A program made the position numbers and the translations under genes. DNA of 64,000 bases, from assembly GCA_031769625.1 (NCBI GenBank), contig JAUIMM010000584.1:992001-1056000 (forward strand), in the 5' to 3' direction. The notes beneath the pieces were generated by a model. The model made no database searches. It was given only the letters and a program-made list of their open reading frames with translations, and had not been told where the DNA came from. Every line of letters begins with the position of its first letter. Position 1 is the first letter of the stretch. Source of the stretch: Taudactylus pleione (taxonomy: Eukaryota; Chordata; Amphibia; Anura; Myobatrachidae). Below, piece by piece: positions 26,201 through 33,364 of this stretch.

Positions 26201-27126
26201 GACCACCACTTTCTACTGGTCTGTGGGGTCACACCCCTGTCTGACAAACATATACAGCTGGTTAGTAAGAGGGAGGAGCAGCTTAGGAGCCCTACAATGG
26301 TTTGCAGCAGGCCCAGCATTTGTATAGTTCAGCAATGGTCCATTATTTCCCCATTTCTTGTGCACTATCTGTGCAGCAGGTCATTGCTCTGATTTGCTTA
26401 TGGGTATATGGGGACTGTGGATAGCATTCCACCTCTGATACACAAAGCAAAACATTTTCTTTTTATCAGATTTATAAACACAGATATATATACAATGTGA
26501 AAAATCAAATAAATAAATTAAGATTTGAACAACAAATAAATCTAAGAATAATGTATTGGTAAGAAAACAATTTTATAATTAATTGTGTTTAATGTTAAAC
26601 TAACTCAATTGTTTAAACTAAAATAATGTTATTAGCATTTTCTTACCTGCGGCCCAAGCTGGTGTATAATGCATCGGGCGCTCAGATGCGCAGAGCGACC
26701 TGTGAAATAATGAAACAGACATAAGATCAATACAGGATTTTTAATGCCAAGGTAATCTCCCTATAGTGGCAAAAACCACTAATATAAAAACCAAGCCAAA
26801 CAGTGATATAGATGCACTTCCCCTTATATAACAGCATTTCACAATATTTTTGCTTTTATTTTAAATAATTTTAAATCAGAACCTTAAGATAATTATCAGA
26901 AAGTCTGGAAAGCTACTAAGCAAAACATGTATTAATAGTAAATAGTATAAATGCAAAGAAAAACGGAATTTTTAAAACTAATGTATCTAACTCTGAACTT
27001 ATATGAAATCATATAGCAGAGACCTATTACCATTACCCATCAGTAATGCAGTGAGTCCATGGCTCTATAAGAGATACTTACAGTCATTGGATGGTGTTTA
27101 GAATGATTATTTCCCGCCTTCTCCAT
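5055..27126 (-). CDS. kif19-like: KIF19-like kinesin gene (span of 16 recognised exons)
   Basis: This is a plus-end microtubule motor of the kinesin-8 type. Joined in minus-strand order, nine exons give a kinesin motor: an N-terminal VALRI strand, a DPxEDPDDIL segment, [15 protein letters not shown] (P-loop), [18 protein letters not shown] (switch I), DLAGSE (switch II), INRSLLAL and INYRDSKLT. The EDPDDIL segment and the AYGPTG P-loop resemble KIF19 more than KIF18. Seven phase-compatible exons follow and encode an atypical tail rather than the expected neck and coiled coil. Exons are 27082-27126, 26647-26699, 18158-18268, 17333-17420, 16316-16452, 13927-14052, 13141-13320, 10642-10785, 9448-9570, 9007-9094, 7915-7978, 7257-7655, 6360-6443, 5924-6011, 5543-5612 and 5055-5286. 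Exon 26647-26699 has conflicting frames and 7257-7655 has a 1-bp deletion, so this copy may be a pseudogene. It may continue left of 5055. Confidence 0.85.
5543..5612 (-). CDS. kinesin tail exon I, copy 1
   Basis: A 70-bp exon (acceptor ttttccacag, donor GA|GTAAGT). Joined after exon H it reads [20 protein letters not shown] then RSE, entering exon R in frame. It differs from the copy at 7915-7978 by a two-codon insertion. No domain is recognised. Confidence 0.55.
5924..6011 (-). CDS. kinesin tail exon H, copy 3
   Basis: An 88-bp exon with the same borders and reading frame as 9007-9094. It encodes [20 protein letters not shown] then [10 protein letters not shown]. It differs from copy 1 by only a few changes, so the duplication is fairly young. 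It joins exon I at 5543-5612 in phase. Confidence 0.58.
6360..6443 (-). CDS. kinesin tail exon H-like, diverged copy
   Basis: An 84-bp exon (acceptor cctcctgcag, donor CAG|GTATTC), phase 0 at both ends, encoding [20 protein letters not shown] then VQLRLVPQ. It shares the x-x-x-x-L/V-x-x-x-HKIPE-x-x-R pattern and the flanking intron with the H exons at 5924-6011 and 9007-9094, so it is a third, older copy of that module. The function of the encoded segment is unknown. Confidence 0.5.
7257..7655 (-). pseudogene. kinesin tail exon R, copy 2 (15-residue repeats, frameshifted)
   Basis: A 399-bp exon (acceptor tctttttag, donor GAG|GTAAGT) made of about nine 45-bp tandem repeats encoding variants of [15 protein letters not shown]. 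Around 7398-7403 one T is missing from a TTTT run (one A of AAAA on the coding strand). That shifts the frame so that later units read NTWQYL, ending at a stop near 7292. Without that deletion the exon would keep phase like its partner at 5055-5286. It is probably a disabled duplicate, unless the deletion is a sequencing error. Confidence 0.6.
7915..7978 (-). CDS. kinesin tail exon I, copy 2
   Basis: A 64-bp exon (acceptor tcgacag, donor GC|GTAAGT) that reads [20 protein letters not shown] once joined in phase after exon H. It is hydrophilic and lysine-rich, with no recognised domain. Its duplicate at 5543-5612 is 6 bp (two codons) longer and keeps the same frame, as expected if the unit was coding when or after it duplicated. 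Confidence 0.55.
8278..8674 (+). mobile_element. hAT MITE, family CAGGGGTGTATCTATAATGGG, 397 bp
   Basis: Termini CAGGGGTGTAT and ATGCCCCTG are flanked by a perfect 8-bp duplication, GTCAGGAG (8270-8277 and 8675-8682). The interior is a run of hairpins: about 8291-8372, 8389-8406, 8421-8461, 8479-8507, 8527-8562 and 8613-8660. It carries no coding sequence. It sits in the intron between tail exons H and I of the kinesin gene. Confidence 0.85.
9007..9094 (-). CDS. kinesin tail exon H, copy 1
   Basis: An 88-bp exon between cctgcag and CAG|GTATTC, entered in phase 0. It encodes [20 protein letters not shown], then [10 protein letters not shown] with a split last codon that joins exon I in frame. 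No known domain is recognised. Nearly identical sequence occurs at 5924-6011 and a diverged relative at 6360-6443, with surrounding intron also duplicated. Exon status is inferred from splice sites and conserved phase. Confidence 0.6.
9448..9570 (-). CDS. kinesin exon 9 (end of motor domain)
   Basis: A 123-bp, 41-codon exon, phase 0, acceptor tctatcacag and donor CTG|GTGAGC. It encodes [20 protein letters not shown] and [20 protein letters not shown]. This matches the last motor strand and helix of kinesin-8 (V-M-I-x-H-I-S-P, E-x-S-x-x-T-L-x-Y, A-K-x-I-K-T). The neck sequence that normally follows KIKT in KIF19 is not recognisable in the next exon. Confidence 0.88.
9968..10583. mobile_element. 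Two adjoining hAT MITEs of the 8278 family, in opposite orientation
   Basis: About 9968-10309 ends in CATTATAAATATGCCCCTG (reverse orientation). It is followed at once by a second copy starting GGTGTATCTATAATGGGTGC and ending near 10583 (TGTCCCTG). Both carry the GGGTGCAGGGTRTG motif. The second probably inserted at the end of the first. Exact duplications were not resolved. Confidence 0.65.
10642..10785 (-). CDS. kinesin exon 8 (INRSLLAL / INYRDSKLT)
   Basis: A 144-bp, 48-codon exon, phase 0, with acceptor tttctatatcag and donor AAG|GTATGT. It encodes [20 protein letters not shown] and [14 protein letters not shown]. Kinesins normally have S-L-x-A-L-G and S-K-L-T-R-L-L. Here the glycine is arginine and the arginine is tryptophan, both unusual at highly conserved positions. 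The frame is open. Confidence 0.87.
10840..11230. mobile_element. Partial copy of the GTATTCAATT element
   Basis: Starts GGGGGTATTCAATTAGGC and shares CCCCAAAA/TTTTGGGG-rich internal blocks, in opposite orientation, with the complete element at 31691-32496. The second terminus is not recognisable. It lies in a kinesin intron. Confidence 0.5.
11358..11715. mobile_element. Harbinger-like MITE, TSD TTA
   Basis: Terminal repeats AGGTGCCTACACACTTGGTG and CACCAAGTGTGCAGGCAGGC..ACCT are flanked by TTA on both sides, the usual PIF/Harbinger target. The interior contains repeated CGAT-rich words and no coding sequence. Confidence 0.7.
11720..13140. other. Kinesin intron with no recognised element
   Basis: No exon-like segment, terminal repeat or tandem array was found apart from scattered AT-rich sequence. 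Short open frames here have no family resemblance. Confidence 0.4.
13141..13320 (-). CDS. kinesin exon 7 (switch I and switch II)
   Basis: A 180-bp, 60-codon exon in phase 0 with acceptor ttatttttcag and donor CAG|GTATCA. It holds the nucleotide-sensing motifs: [17 protein letters not shown] (switch I, N-x-x-S-S-R-S-H) and [14 protein letters not shown] (switch II, D-L-A-G-S-E). All key catalytic residues are present, which argues that the motor was functional until recently. Confidence 0.9.
13490..13590 (+). mobile_element. L2/CR1-type LINE 3' end
   Basis: GCAGAACCCTTGTGGTGCC followed by TTATAAATAACGGATGAT and (TTA/AAT)n, the same tail pattern as the LINE ending at 16190. Only the 3' tip is present. 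Confidence 0.6.
13644..13903. mobile_element. hAT MITE, family CAGRGCYGTAACTAG
   Basis: Starts CAGAGCCGTAACTAG and ends CTAGTTACGGCCCTG. Flanks GAACAGAC and GAACACAGAC look like an 8-bp duplication altered by 2 bp. Related copies lie at 27907-28191 (opposite orientation) and as a fragment at about 33539-33600. Confidence 0.7.
13927..14052 (-). CDS. kinesin exon 6 (motor domain, [10 protein letters not shown])
   Basis: A 126-bp, 42-codon exon, phase 0 at both ends, with acceptor ttacatttgcag and donor GAG|GTGACT. It encodes [20 protein letters not shown], followed by an [15 protein letters not shown] segment. It matches the I-Y-N-E-x-x-R-D-L-L and L-x-L-R-E-D landmarks of kinesin-8 motors. 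It is intact. Confidence 0.88.
14690..16190 (+). mobile_element. L2/CR1-type LINE, internally deleted, antisense to the kinesin gene
   Basis: Reverse transcriptase fragments are readable: [25 protein letters not shown] near 14740-14820, QGSVLGPLL near 14920-14945, [18 protein letters not shown] with the YADD site at 15010-15021, then [14 protein letters not shown] and [15 protein letters not shown]. Between the first two blocks (about 14905) the motif A region is missing, so a core deletion is likely. The 3' end reads CTCCATATAAATAAAGGATAATAATAA. Frames are broken. Confidence 0.8.
16316..16452 (-). CDS. kinesin exon 5 (P-loop, Walker A)
   Basis: A 137-bp exon completing the P-loop: the split codon gives G, then TGKTFTMMG. 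It continues [20 protein letters not shown] and ends SVSVSCSE. Splice sites are tttatcacag and GAG|GTAAAT. The catalytic lysine and threonine of GKT are present. The expected family pattern here is S-Y-x-E-I-Y-N-E; this copy has SVSCSE|VYNE, so the tyrosine has become cysteine. Confidence 0.88.
17333..17420 (-). CDS. kinesin exon 4 (strand leading into the P-loop)
   Basis: An 88-bp exon, entered in phase 0 and left after one base of a codon. It encodes [20 protein letters not shown] followed by [10 protein letters not shown], the classic kinesin run-in to the nucleotide-binding P-loop. The acceptor is catttcag and the donor is CAACAG|GTAATA. The P-loop is split between this exon and the next. 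Confidence 0.88.
17484..17685. mobile_element. hAT MITE with 8-bp TSD ATATACTC, 202 bp
   Basis: Long terminal inverted repeats (GGTTCTCAAACTCGGTCCTC and its complement) are flanked by ATATACTC at 17476-17483 and 17686-17693. It has no coding capacity and lies in the kinesin intron between exons 3 and 4. Confidence 0.85.
17816..18092 (+). mobile_element. hAT MITE of the 8278 family, degenerate
   Basis: Starts near CATATGTATACTGGGTGTAG and ends CTCATAGAATGTCCCTG. It has the GGTGTAGGGTGTGTGG and GGGGGCCC blocks of the family. Termini have diverged and no duplication was identified. Confidence 0.55.
18158..18268 (-). CDS. kinesin exon 3 (motor domain)
   Basis: A 111-bp, 37-codon exon, phase 0 at both ends, bounded by ttccttacag and CAG|GTGATT. 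It encodes [20 protein letters not shown], then [17 protein letters not shown]. The [11 protein letters not shown] element and the R-x-R-E-x-x-F-x-x-x-x-x-FD pattern are the most KIF19-like part of the motor. No internal stop is seen. It is separated from exon 2 by an 8.4-kb intron that contains the 7-kb Harbinger element. Confidence 0.85.
18502..18822. mobile_element. Harbinger-like MITE, TSD TTA
   Basis: Imperfect termini AAGGCGGGTATCTACTA and TAGTGGATAGGCACCT are flanked by TTA. The interior has repeated CGATTTTCAAACGATGTTC-like words and an ATCGTTATCGTTCAGTC block present in both orientations. Confidence 0.65.
20134..21203 (-). pseudogene. Harbinger Myb/SANT-like DNA-binding protein A, frame-broken
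   Basis: Harbinger elements encode a Myb-like partner that helps import the transposase and bind element ends. Exon 1 (21164-21203) encodes [14 protein letters not shown]. Exon 2 (20756-21069) continues [39 protein letters not shown] and [20 protein letters not shown]. Exon 3 (20134-20669) gives [12 protein letters not shown].., a helical [18 protein letters not shown] segment, [17 protein letters not shown] and a basic end SKRAKKR. Exon 2 starts in one frame, but its 3' part reads sensibly ([20 protein letters not shown]) only in another. That frame joins exon 3 in phase, so a deletion with frameshift lies near 20820-20850 and removes the end of the Myb domain. Confidence 0.75.
21700..21880. 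repeat. 48-bp tandem repeats between the divergent Harbinger genes
   Basis: About 3.7 copies of a 48-bp unit starting CTTGTATTAGCGAACTAATT and containing TAGTAGTTACTCTTGTGA. Within each unit GCGAACTAATTAGCGC is a partial palindrome. The array lies between the upstream ends of Myb gene A (minus) and the transposase (plus), a natural place for a shared regulatory or protein-binding region. Confidence 0.8.
22236..23357 (+). CDS. PIF/Harbinger DDE transposase (HARBI1-like), intact, two exons
   Basis: This enzyme cuts and joins the element's DNA. Exons 22236-22917 and 22996-23357 are split by a 78-bp intron (CTGG|GTAAGT, TTTTCACAG|GAGAC) and give 347 residues, about the length of HARBI1. Seen: [20 protein letters not shown] near 25-44; a helix-turn-helix region [20 protein letters not shown] at 87-106; catalytic aspartates in VVDGTHI (D153) and GDSGYP (D229); and the catalytic glutamate in [12 protein letters not shown] (E265). 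There is no internal stop or frameshift. The ATG at 22236 follows an acceptor-like TTTGAATTTCAG at 22197-22208, so a 5' exon may exist. The stop overlaps a donor-like AG|GTAAGT. Confidence 0.9.
24181..25436 (-). CDS. Second Harbinger Myb/SANT-like protein B, intact, three exons
   Basis: Exon 1 (25193-25436) encodes [20 protein letters not shown], then [17 protein letters not shown] and [20 protein letters not shown], a trihelix or Myb/SANT pattern with spaced tryptophan and leucine residues. Exon 2 (24597-24905) encodes an arginine- and proline-rich linker ([20 protein letters not shown]) ending in an acidic stretch [17 protein letters not shown]. Exon 3 (24181-24290) encodes [20 protein letters not shown] and [15 protein letters not shown], a likely helical oligomerisation tail. 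Splice borders (GAAA|GTAAGT, ATTTTAG, CCCG|GTATGT, CCCACAG) and phases agree throughout, giving 220 residues. The sequence differs from protein A. An in-frame upstream ATG at 25466 is an alternative start. Confidence 0.78.
25023..25147. repeat. 50-bp tandem repeat in intron 1 of Harbinger Myb gene B
   Basis: About 2.5 units of GGAAAACATGCACACGCAGA followed by TATGAGGACAAATAATTAAT. The copies are almost identical, so the expansion is recent. Confidence 0.75.
26647..26699 (-). pseudogene. kinesin exon 2, frame-disrupted
   Basis: A 53-bp exon with consensus acceptor (ttatttcacag) and donor (CAG|GTAAGA). Entered in phase 0 from exon 1 it reads VALRI and then a TGA stop. Its 3' half reads sensibly only in another frame ([12 protein letters not shown]), which joins the next exon (TVLLQDP) in phase. 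KIF19 has about 27 codons between these two anchors, as I recall it, so roughly 28 bp seem to be missing here. Skipping the exon would join exon 1 to exon 3 in frame but lose a motor beta strand. Confidence 0.6.
27082..27126 (-). CDS. kinesin exon 1 with start codon
   Basis: Fifteen codons, starting [10 protein letters not shown] and ending PMT, precede a strong donor (ACT|GTAAGT). The start is supported by an in-frame TAA four codons upstream of the ATG (TAA, three sense codons, ACG, ATG). It is also supported by the position: the next exon begins VALRI, the first beta strand of kinesin motors. A pyrimidine-rich acceptor (ttcttctcatttctgag) lies just upstream, so a 5' non-coding exon is likely. 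The exon ends in phase 0. Confidence 0.65.
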
Positions 27127-27294
27127 CGTAATATCATTTTATCCACTCAGAAATGAGAAGAAAAATATCTGTACTGTCACTAGTCCAGCAATATCAGATA
27201 TGCCACAAGAAGCAACCAGCTGCCTTGTTATACCCATCACACCTCCAATAGTAACATCATCAGCTGCAACTATGGCATCACTAGGTGCCCTGGC

Positions 27295-27312
27295 AGGGGG
27301 GGGGGGGGGGGG
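27295..27312. repeat. Poly-G run
   Basis: A run of about 17 G residues upstream of the kinesin start (poly-C on the gene's strand). It could form a G-quadruplex; it is also a place where read errors are common. Confidence 0.7.
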
Positions 27313-27906
27313 CACTGCCATGTATCTCATGCAGGGCATTGGAGGTTAATAGGAAATACAATGTGATGACTACATGTCAGTAAATCAAAACACATAGCTG
27401 GGATGAGCAGGAATGTAATCATTACACACAGCAGTGATGTGTGTTATCTGTGTGTGTCTGTGATACATTCAGGACCATACTATGCATCTGTGGAAACATA
27501 TACAGAATGAGTCTCATGTAGTGTTGGACGTACATCTATTGTTTTGAGTCAGATACACATTTTCATACTGCATCTACATACTATAAAATGTGCATACATT
27601 TTGGCACCTCTTGTACTTATGATTTCTTAGGCCCTGGCGCAGTTGCATGAGGAAGGGAAGGAAATGGGCGTGTTCTCATAATTATAATTGATGCAGACCT
27701 GTAGATACACCTGCCTGGAGATGTATCTCTTGTGGTGGCTGGAGTGCTGTGCAACCATACACAATGATGGTGACAACCAGCAGCACCAGCTGGTCACTTC
27801 TGATTGGCTGATTGTGTACTGAGCTCTCCAGCTGATAGAACTTTAATCATTAGCATCTCAGCTATGTTATATCAGGCCATCAATTCACATTACTTATGCT
27901 GGGCAT

Positions 27907-28191
27907 CAGGGCTGTAACTAGGGTAGTGCGACCTGTGCCTTGGCACAGGGCACCACAGGGCAGGGGGCGCTGTTTGGGCCTATCAATTTTCCTGTTTATT
28001 GTCATTCTTACTTGTAACTTCCTCTTCTTTTATCCCCAGCATCTCCTGGCCTCCTCTATCTCTTCCCTGGCCCTTCCCCATGAGGTCATGGCCCTTTTTC
28101 AGGTGCATTATCTTATGTCCCTATTTGAAAAATGGGGAGTTGCAATGCTCTCTCTGGCGTAGGGCAAAAAAAAAATCTAGTTATGGCTCTG
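27907..28191. mobile_element. hAT MITE with 8-bp TSD CTGGGCAT, 285 bp
   Basis: Ends CAGGGCTGTAACTAG and CTAGTTATGGCTCTG lie between perfect copies of CTGGGCAT (27899-27906 and 28192-28199). It is the same family as 13644-13903 in the opposite orientation. Confidence 0.85.
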
Positions 28192-28529
28192 CTGGGCATA
28201 TACTATATATTACAGTGACGTGCGGTGAGGTAAATGGCTGGGGATGCTCTGGGCTAAGGGTTCATGTGGACCTTATACAAAGGTACAGCAGTATATAGTG
28301 CTGGAAATTTGGTGTGTTTTGATTAGGGATGTGCAGAACAGTTAGACAGTAGAGGCAGTGCCTTACCTGCCACACACTTATTACTCCAGAGTTTTGACTA
28401 TAAAAAATGATTAAAATAATACAAAGAAGATATTTATAATATTTTTTTAATCTTTCTTATAATATTTGTAGTCAAAACTCCTAAGTATGACAGGAAAGGC
28501 CCTGCCTCACCTCACTGCAGTGCATCGAC

Positions 28530-29548
28530 CAGGGCCGCAAAAAGGGGGGGGCTGGAGGTGCACGTGCACTGGGTGCGCCGCTGCACCCGGCGTTAGTGAC
28601 CCCCGCCCTGCGCCGCAAGGAGACTCTAAGGTGGGCGCCCGCTGAGATGTTATTACCAGCGGGCGCCCGCCGGCTCCTTCTCTGCAGCACCGCGCTAGCC
28701 TGAGGCTGGAGTTCTCTCCTGAACTCCAGCTTCCAGCTCTCCCCACAGGCACTATGGGAGAGACGTCTCTCCCATAGTTCCGAGGAGCAGCTGGGCGGAC
28801 CCAACGGCGGCGATCACAGGAGCTGGGTTTAAGGTAAGTATTTCTTTTTTTTGTGTGTGTGTAAGTGGCACTACGGGGGCATTACCAGGGGGACTACAGA
28901 AGCATTACCAGGGAGCACAACAGGGGCATTATCAGGGGGCACTACGGGGGCATTACCCGGGTGCATTATGGGGGCATTACCAGGGGGCACTATGGGGGCA
29001 TTAACAGGGGGCTCTACATGGGCATTATCAGGGGGCACTACATGGCATTACCAGGGGGCATTACAGGGGAATTACCAGGGGGCTCTATAAAGGCATTATC
29101 AGGGGGATGTACATGGGCACTACAGGGGCATTACTAAATGGGCACTACAGGGGCATAACTAGGGGTATTACTACATGGGCACTACAGGGGCGTTACCAGG
29201 AGGCTCTACAGGGGCATTACTAGGGGGCACTACAGGAGCATTACTAAATGGGCAGTACAGGGGCATTACTAGAGGGCATTACTATATGGGGACTACAGGG
29301 ACATTACTATTTGGTCACTACAGGGACATTACTATGGGGGCATTACCATATGGGCACTACAGGGGCATTACTATGGGAACATTACCATATGGCCACTAGT
29401 ACAGGTGCATTACCTCAGCGGGCATTACTATAGGTGCACTACTGAAGGGGCATTACTATGGGGGCACTGCTGTGGGGGAATTACCAGGGGGAGGGGGGCG
29501 CCAAATTACTGTCTTGTCTCGGGTGACAAAAACACTAGTTTCGGCCCT
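28530..29548 (+). mobile_element. hAT-like element with internal minisatellite, TSD GCATCGAC
   Basis: Termini CAGGGCCG and CGGCCCT lie between 8-bp duplications GCATCGAC (28522-28529 and 29549-29556). The 5' third is GC-rich with consecutive hairpins (28631-28670, 28707-28730, 28751-28778). The rest (28862-29490) is a tandem array of about 20-40-bp GGGGGCATTACCAGGGGGCA-like units, ending in GGGGGGCGCC and a short unique 3' end. It has no coding sequence. Confidence 0.82.
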
Positions 29549-29556
29549 GCATCGAC

Positions 29557-31690
29557 TATTTGCTCAGAAACACTGGAAAACAGGCAAAAATATTTGTTCA
29601 GACAAATTGGTTAAATCAAACTAATTTAACCAATTTGAACACTAATTTTTGTCACTTTTCCAGTGTTTAACACTATATGGTTGATTGTCATTTGATCCTC
29701 TGATAGACATCCGCATAGCAATACCACCGCTGGCTAAAGTATTGGCTGTGATACATTTATGCTATGTCATAACAAGGGGGATGGCTAGTGTGTTGCAGCC
29801 TTTAGCATTGGCAAGAATATCACTTGTTGATAAATCTGGACCTTAGTACATATACCCCTGACTCTTGACAGGCAAGTGAAGGTGAGTAATAGGGAGTGGA
29901 AGACAGTTCAGCAATCAATGAGCCTGTACTCAACAAAGTGTGAGCACATAATTCTATTGTGCATCCCATATATTCTAGGCTTTGTTGTCTCCATTTTCCT
30001 CTTTTTTCTGTATTTATCTATAGGGAAAATATGTTAGGTCACAATTACTTAACATAATCCTATATTCTACTGTATGCCAGTTAATGATTTGTATTTTCAG
30101 TATTGAATATTCACCATATTCTTATTTCCTCTGTATGCTTAGTACTAGATAGCACAACATCTAATATTCCTTGGTTTAAGAATAAAGCTGGGTGTATATA
30201 TGATCCGGCCATGCGATGTATCGATATATTGTGTCCTTGCACACACTGCACGATCCACCATACAACAGAAAGGTTTTGATTGTAATAAAGTTGTTATTTG
30301 GCTTATGAAGATCTTTCCATATGGCAGGGTTTAGTTCCTCTGCTGTTCTACAATTGTATCCAGTTCTTCCCAATTGATTCTACAAGTTACAGCTCTGCCC
30401 CATGATTTGTATCAATCATGTAATACTGTATATTAGTATATGAAGGTACAAATGTCCATCCAAGCTTTTGTTCCTCTTTTTCCTTTTCCTTGTTTTTTCT
30501 TCAGAATTATTTATGGCTTAATCCTCTGATATTATTGGATTTAATATAACAAGACATCAGGAACATCATTTTTTTCAGGTGCTGTATTAATTGATTTTGT
30601 AAGTTTATATCGAAGAGCACTCCTAGCCTATCACATGGTTCTAAGATGACAAAATGGAACGCCACTGGCAGTAGGAGGTAAAATCGCCAAGGTGTGGTTT
30701 AAATAAAAAGATTTTAGATGTGAAAATCTCTGAATTACGATGCAATGGAGAGAACTCATCCAAGACTTTCCAGTCTCCTCCCCTCAGAGTCAACTAAAAG
30801 AACAAACACTCTCTTTTGAATATTTTAACATTTGGAGCATATTTACCTACTCTCCTGGGATGTCTGGGACTCTCCTGAAATTCAGAGACTTCTCCGTGAC
30901 TCCCGGGAGAGCAGGTAACACACCTGTATTCACTGTAAATTGTGACATCATAGTCCTGTCCCCATGGCCTGATGCTGTGATTCTGGTAATGGGCCATAGG
31001 AGGCGGAGCCATGATGATGCTTATTGCATCATCATGTTCCCTGCACTTGCCACTTGTGTGTCCCTTCCAGGATCTCCTGTAGGGAAAGTCACAATGTCAT
31101 GGGGCCTGCAGAGCCTCCAGGGCCCAACTCCCCCTGCACCCAGCTCATCTCAGCGGCATTATACAGTGAGAGAAGTGGCCATTGATCCCTCCTGCAAACT
31201 GCTTCTTAGTCACAGGCACGCTTCAGCCTATGACTAGGAAGCAGTTTTCCGCAGGGATCATCAGCGCTGCAAGCCCCCTGTCAGACTGACCAGCAGCAAC
31301 TTCCCTGTCCCCCATCCCTCCACTCATACAACTCTCCTCTCTAGGAGGATGCATGGCTGTGCTGAGCTTGCTAGGACACCCCCCCACCATGGCCATACCT
31401 CCTCCCAGCAACAGAGAAGGGAGACAGTGCGCTGGACTCAGGAGGTGAGTAGTGTGGATGGGCGGGCAGGGCATATAGCCAGACCTATGGGGCCCCCCAG
31501 GAAATTTTGCTCTGGGGCACAAAAGGTCTTCCTATGCCCCTGTTGGGGTGGTACCAAATATGAGTTCTTTACTATGCATAAGGAATCCCAACAACACATC
31601 AAGCATTTCCTCCTTTACAGATGAATCCATCTTGCACAATGTGATGAACTTATGTTGAAAGTGTCATGTCTACAGGAGAATGCCAACTAA
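29557..31690. other. Intergenic sequence, no gene recognised
   Basis: Mostly AT-rich. TCCTGGGATGTCTGGGACTC and the reciprocal ACTCCCGGGAGAGCAGGT at about 30856-30916 look like part of a dispersed repeat. A 65-codon minus-strand frame at 30176-30373 has no convincing acceptor or family match. Confidence 0.4.
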
Positions 31691-32496
31691 GGGCCGTATT
31701 CAATTAGCTTTGCACCTCGTGCGCGTCCCCGCTATTCACCGTATTCAATTTCAAAACAGGTGAAAGCGGCAAGCGGCGAATTCAGAACAGGCGGAAAATG
31801 CTATCAGAATTGGGGAAATTAGCCTGAACTCCCCAAAAAGATGAGTATCAATGTAGATGTGTCCGAATAGCCCTAATAAAACTGTTTGGGGTACTTAAGT
31901 TGTTTCAATAGCTTCTTATTAGCGTATTTGCACAAGCAGTGAAGAATGGCATTAAGCAGTATTTTTTGGTGAAAATAAGTAGTTCTGTCAAATTTGGGGT
32001 ACTTTAAAATGGGTGCTAGCATATTTTAAAGCCTCTAAAGTGAAGTTTTAAAAAATTTGAAAATTGCACCTGTTGCAATCACCTGCGATCATAAAAACAC
32101 CTGACCCATCCTTGCAGACCCCCAAAAAGTCTATTTCCCTAGTTTTTATGCTTGTCCCCCCACTTTGTGCTTTTTCACCCCCAAAATGAAAGTACTTTTT
32201 TGGAGTGTTCTTAAGTTGTTTTTCCCTGGGATTTTTTGAAACACTTGTCCTTTGGGGGCTGTCCCAAGGGTTCTGAGTTTTCTCCCCACGTTTGTACCCC
32301 AAAATAAAAATGTTGCACTTCTTTTCACTGCTATTCTGAGGCAAATCTTTTTCACCTATTACATTGTATTGACTTTCCGCATACGCGAAACCCGGCTGGA
32401 ATTGAATTTGGAGATAAGTTCCGACCATGCGAAAAGCCGAGATCGGTGATACTTTTCCGTGGATAACGGCTTTTCGCATTTAATTGAATACGGCCC
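31691..32496. mobile_element. MITE with GGGCCGTATTCAATTA termini, TSD TAA
   Basis: Ends GGGCCGTATTCAATTA and TAATTGAATACGGCCC are flanked by TAA at 31688-31690 and 32497-32499. It is 806 bp with a non-coding interior rich in CCCCAAAA-like words. The 3-bp duplication suggests a Harbinger relative. Confidence 0.75.
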
Positions 32497-33226
32497 TAAG
32501 TAGTAATGTTATTTAAAGTATTTTAAAGGTGTAAGTATTACAGTATATCTTGAAACCTGATGCTATATCAATATGTTTAAAGGTTGTTTAAAATTATAAT
32601 GCTGAAACAGTTAAAATGCTTTAAATAACATTACTACTACAGTATATCGGCATTCTCCTGTTGACATAACACTGTCAACATTTACTATGTAAAAGCCATT
32701 TGAAAAGATACAGCAGAGCTAAATATAATGCTGCACCATTGCAGATTATCCCCAGCCATTTACTGCACATCATCAGGAATCTCAGCACAATTATATAAAT
32801 GGTATAAAGCAATACAGATATTAACTGAAATCTCTTTAATTTATTTTTTTGCTATCATTCAAAGTAATCAAATGATCAAATATGTTGATCTATTTTTGCA
32901 TTTTTATTTCTGATGATGTTTGCACAGGCTCATTAGTTTACCAAACACAGATTAGATCAGAAGGGCTGTATTTACACAATGGCATTTCTGGAAATCTTCT
33001 CTTCCCTAGCAGACTAGTTGCCTTGTGAATGTTTGTGGGATTCTGTGGCAGAAGCACCATGTATGGTGTGCGCAGGGAAGACAGTGTTTAGAAAGCGACA
33101 CTTCTCATTATTTAGTCTAATACAAAGCTAAGATGTATTTACAAAATAAAGTTCTGTGAGGAATTAATCAACAATCCCTAATATTAACTGTTAGGTGTTT
33201 TATACTGTATAGTTTCATACCCTTAC

Positions 33227-33364
33227 AGACGGGGTTGTGTGTCAGTAAACCGGCTACTGGGAGCGGAGGGTAGTATGGAATCGGGTATAAGCTGTCCAGA
33301 CCTTCCTGGGAAGTCACTGAAGGTTCTGCCATAATGACAGGAATAATATTGGAAAACATATCAC
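33227..33364 (-). CDS. Candidate exon of an unidentified gene
   Basis: A 138-bp open segment between an acceptor-like TTTTCAAAATGCCAG and a donor-like GTCT|GTAAGG. It reads DMFSNIIPVIMAEPSVTSQE, GLDSLYPIPYYPPLPVAGLL and THNPV. The ATG of MAEPS has a fair start context (ATTATGG) and could begin the protein. The composition (proline and tyrosine rich, no low-complexity bias) looks coding. No family is recognised. Confidence 0.35.

Noticed and set aside
28851..29433. Gly/Thr/Leu-rich plus-strand frames
   Set aside because: Products of the GGGGGCATTACC array inside the element 28530-29548.
30176..30373. 65-residue minus-strand frame with AEELNPAIWKDLHKP
   Set aside because: Somewhat protein-like, but no acceptor or donor fits and the surrounding sequence is AT-rich. 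It is too weak to list as an exon.
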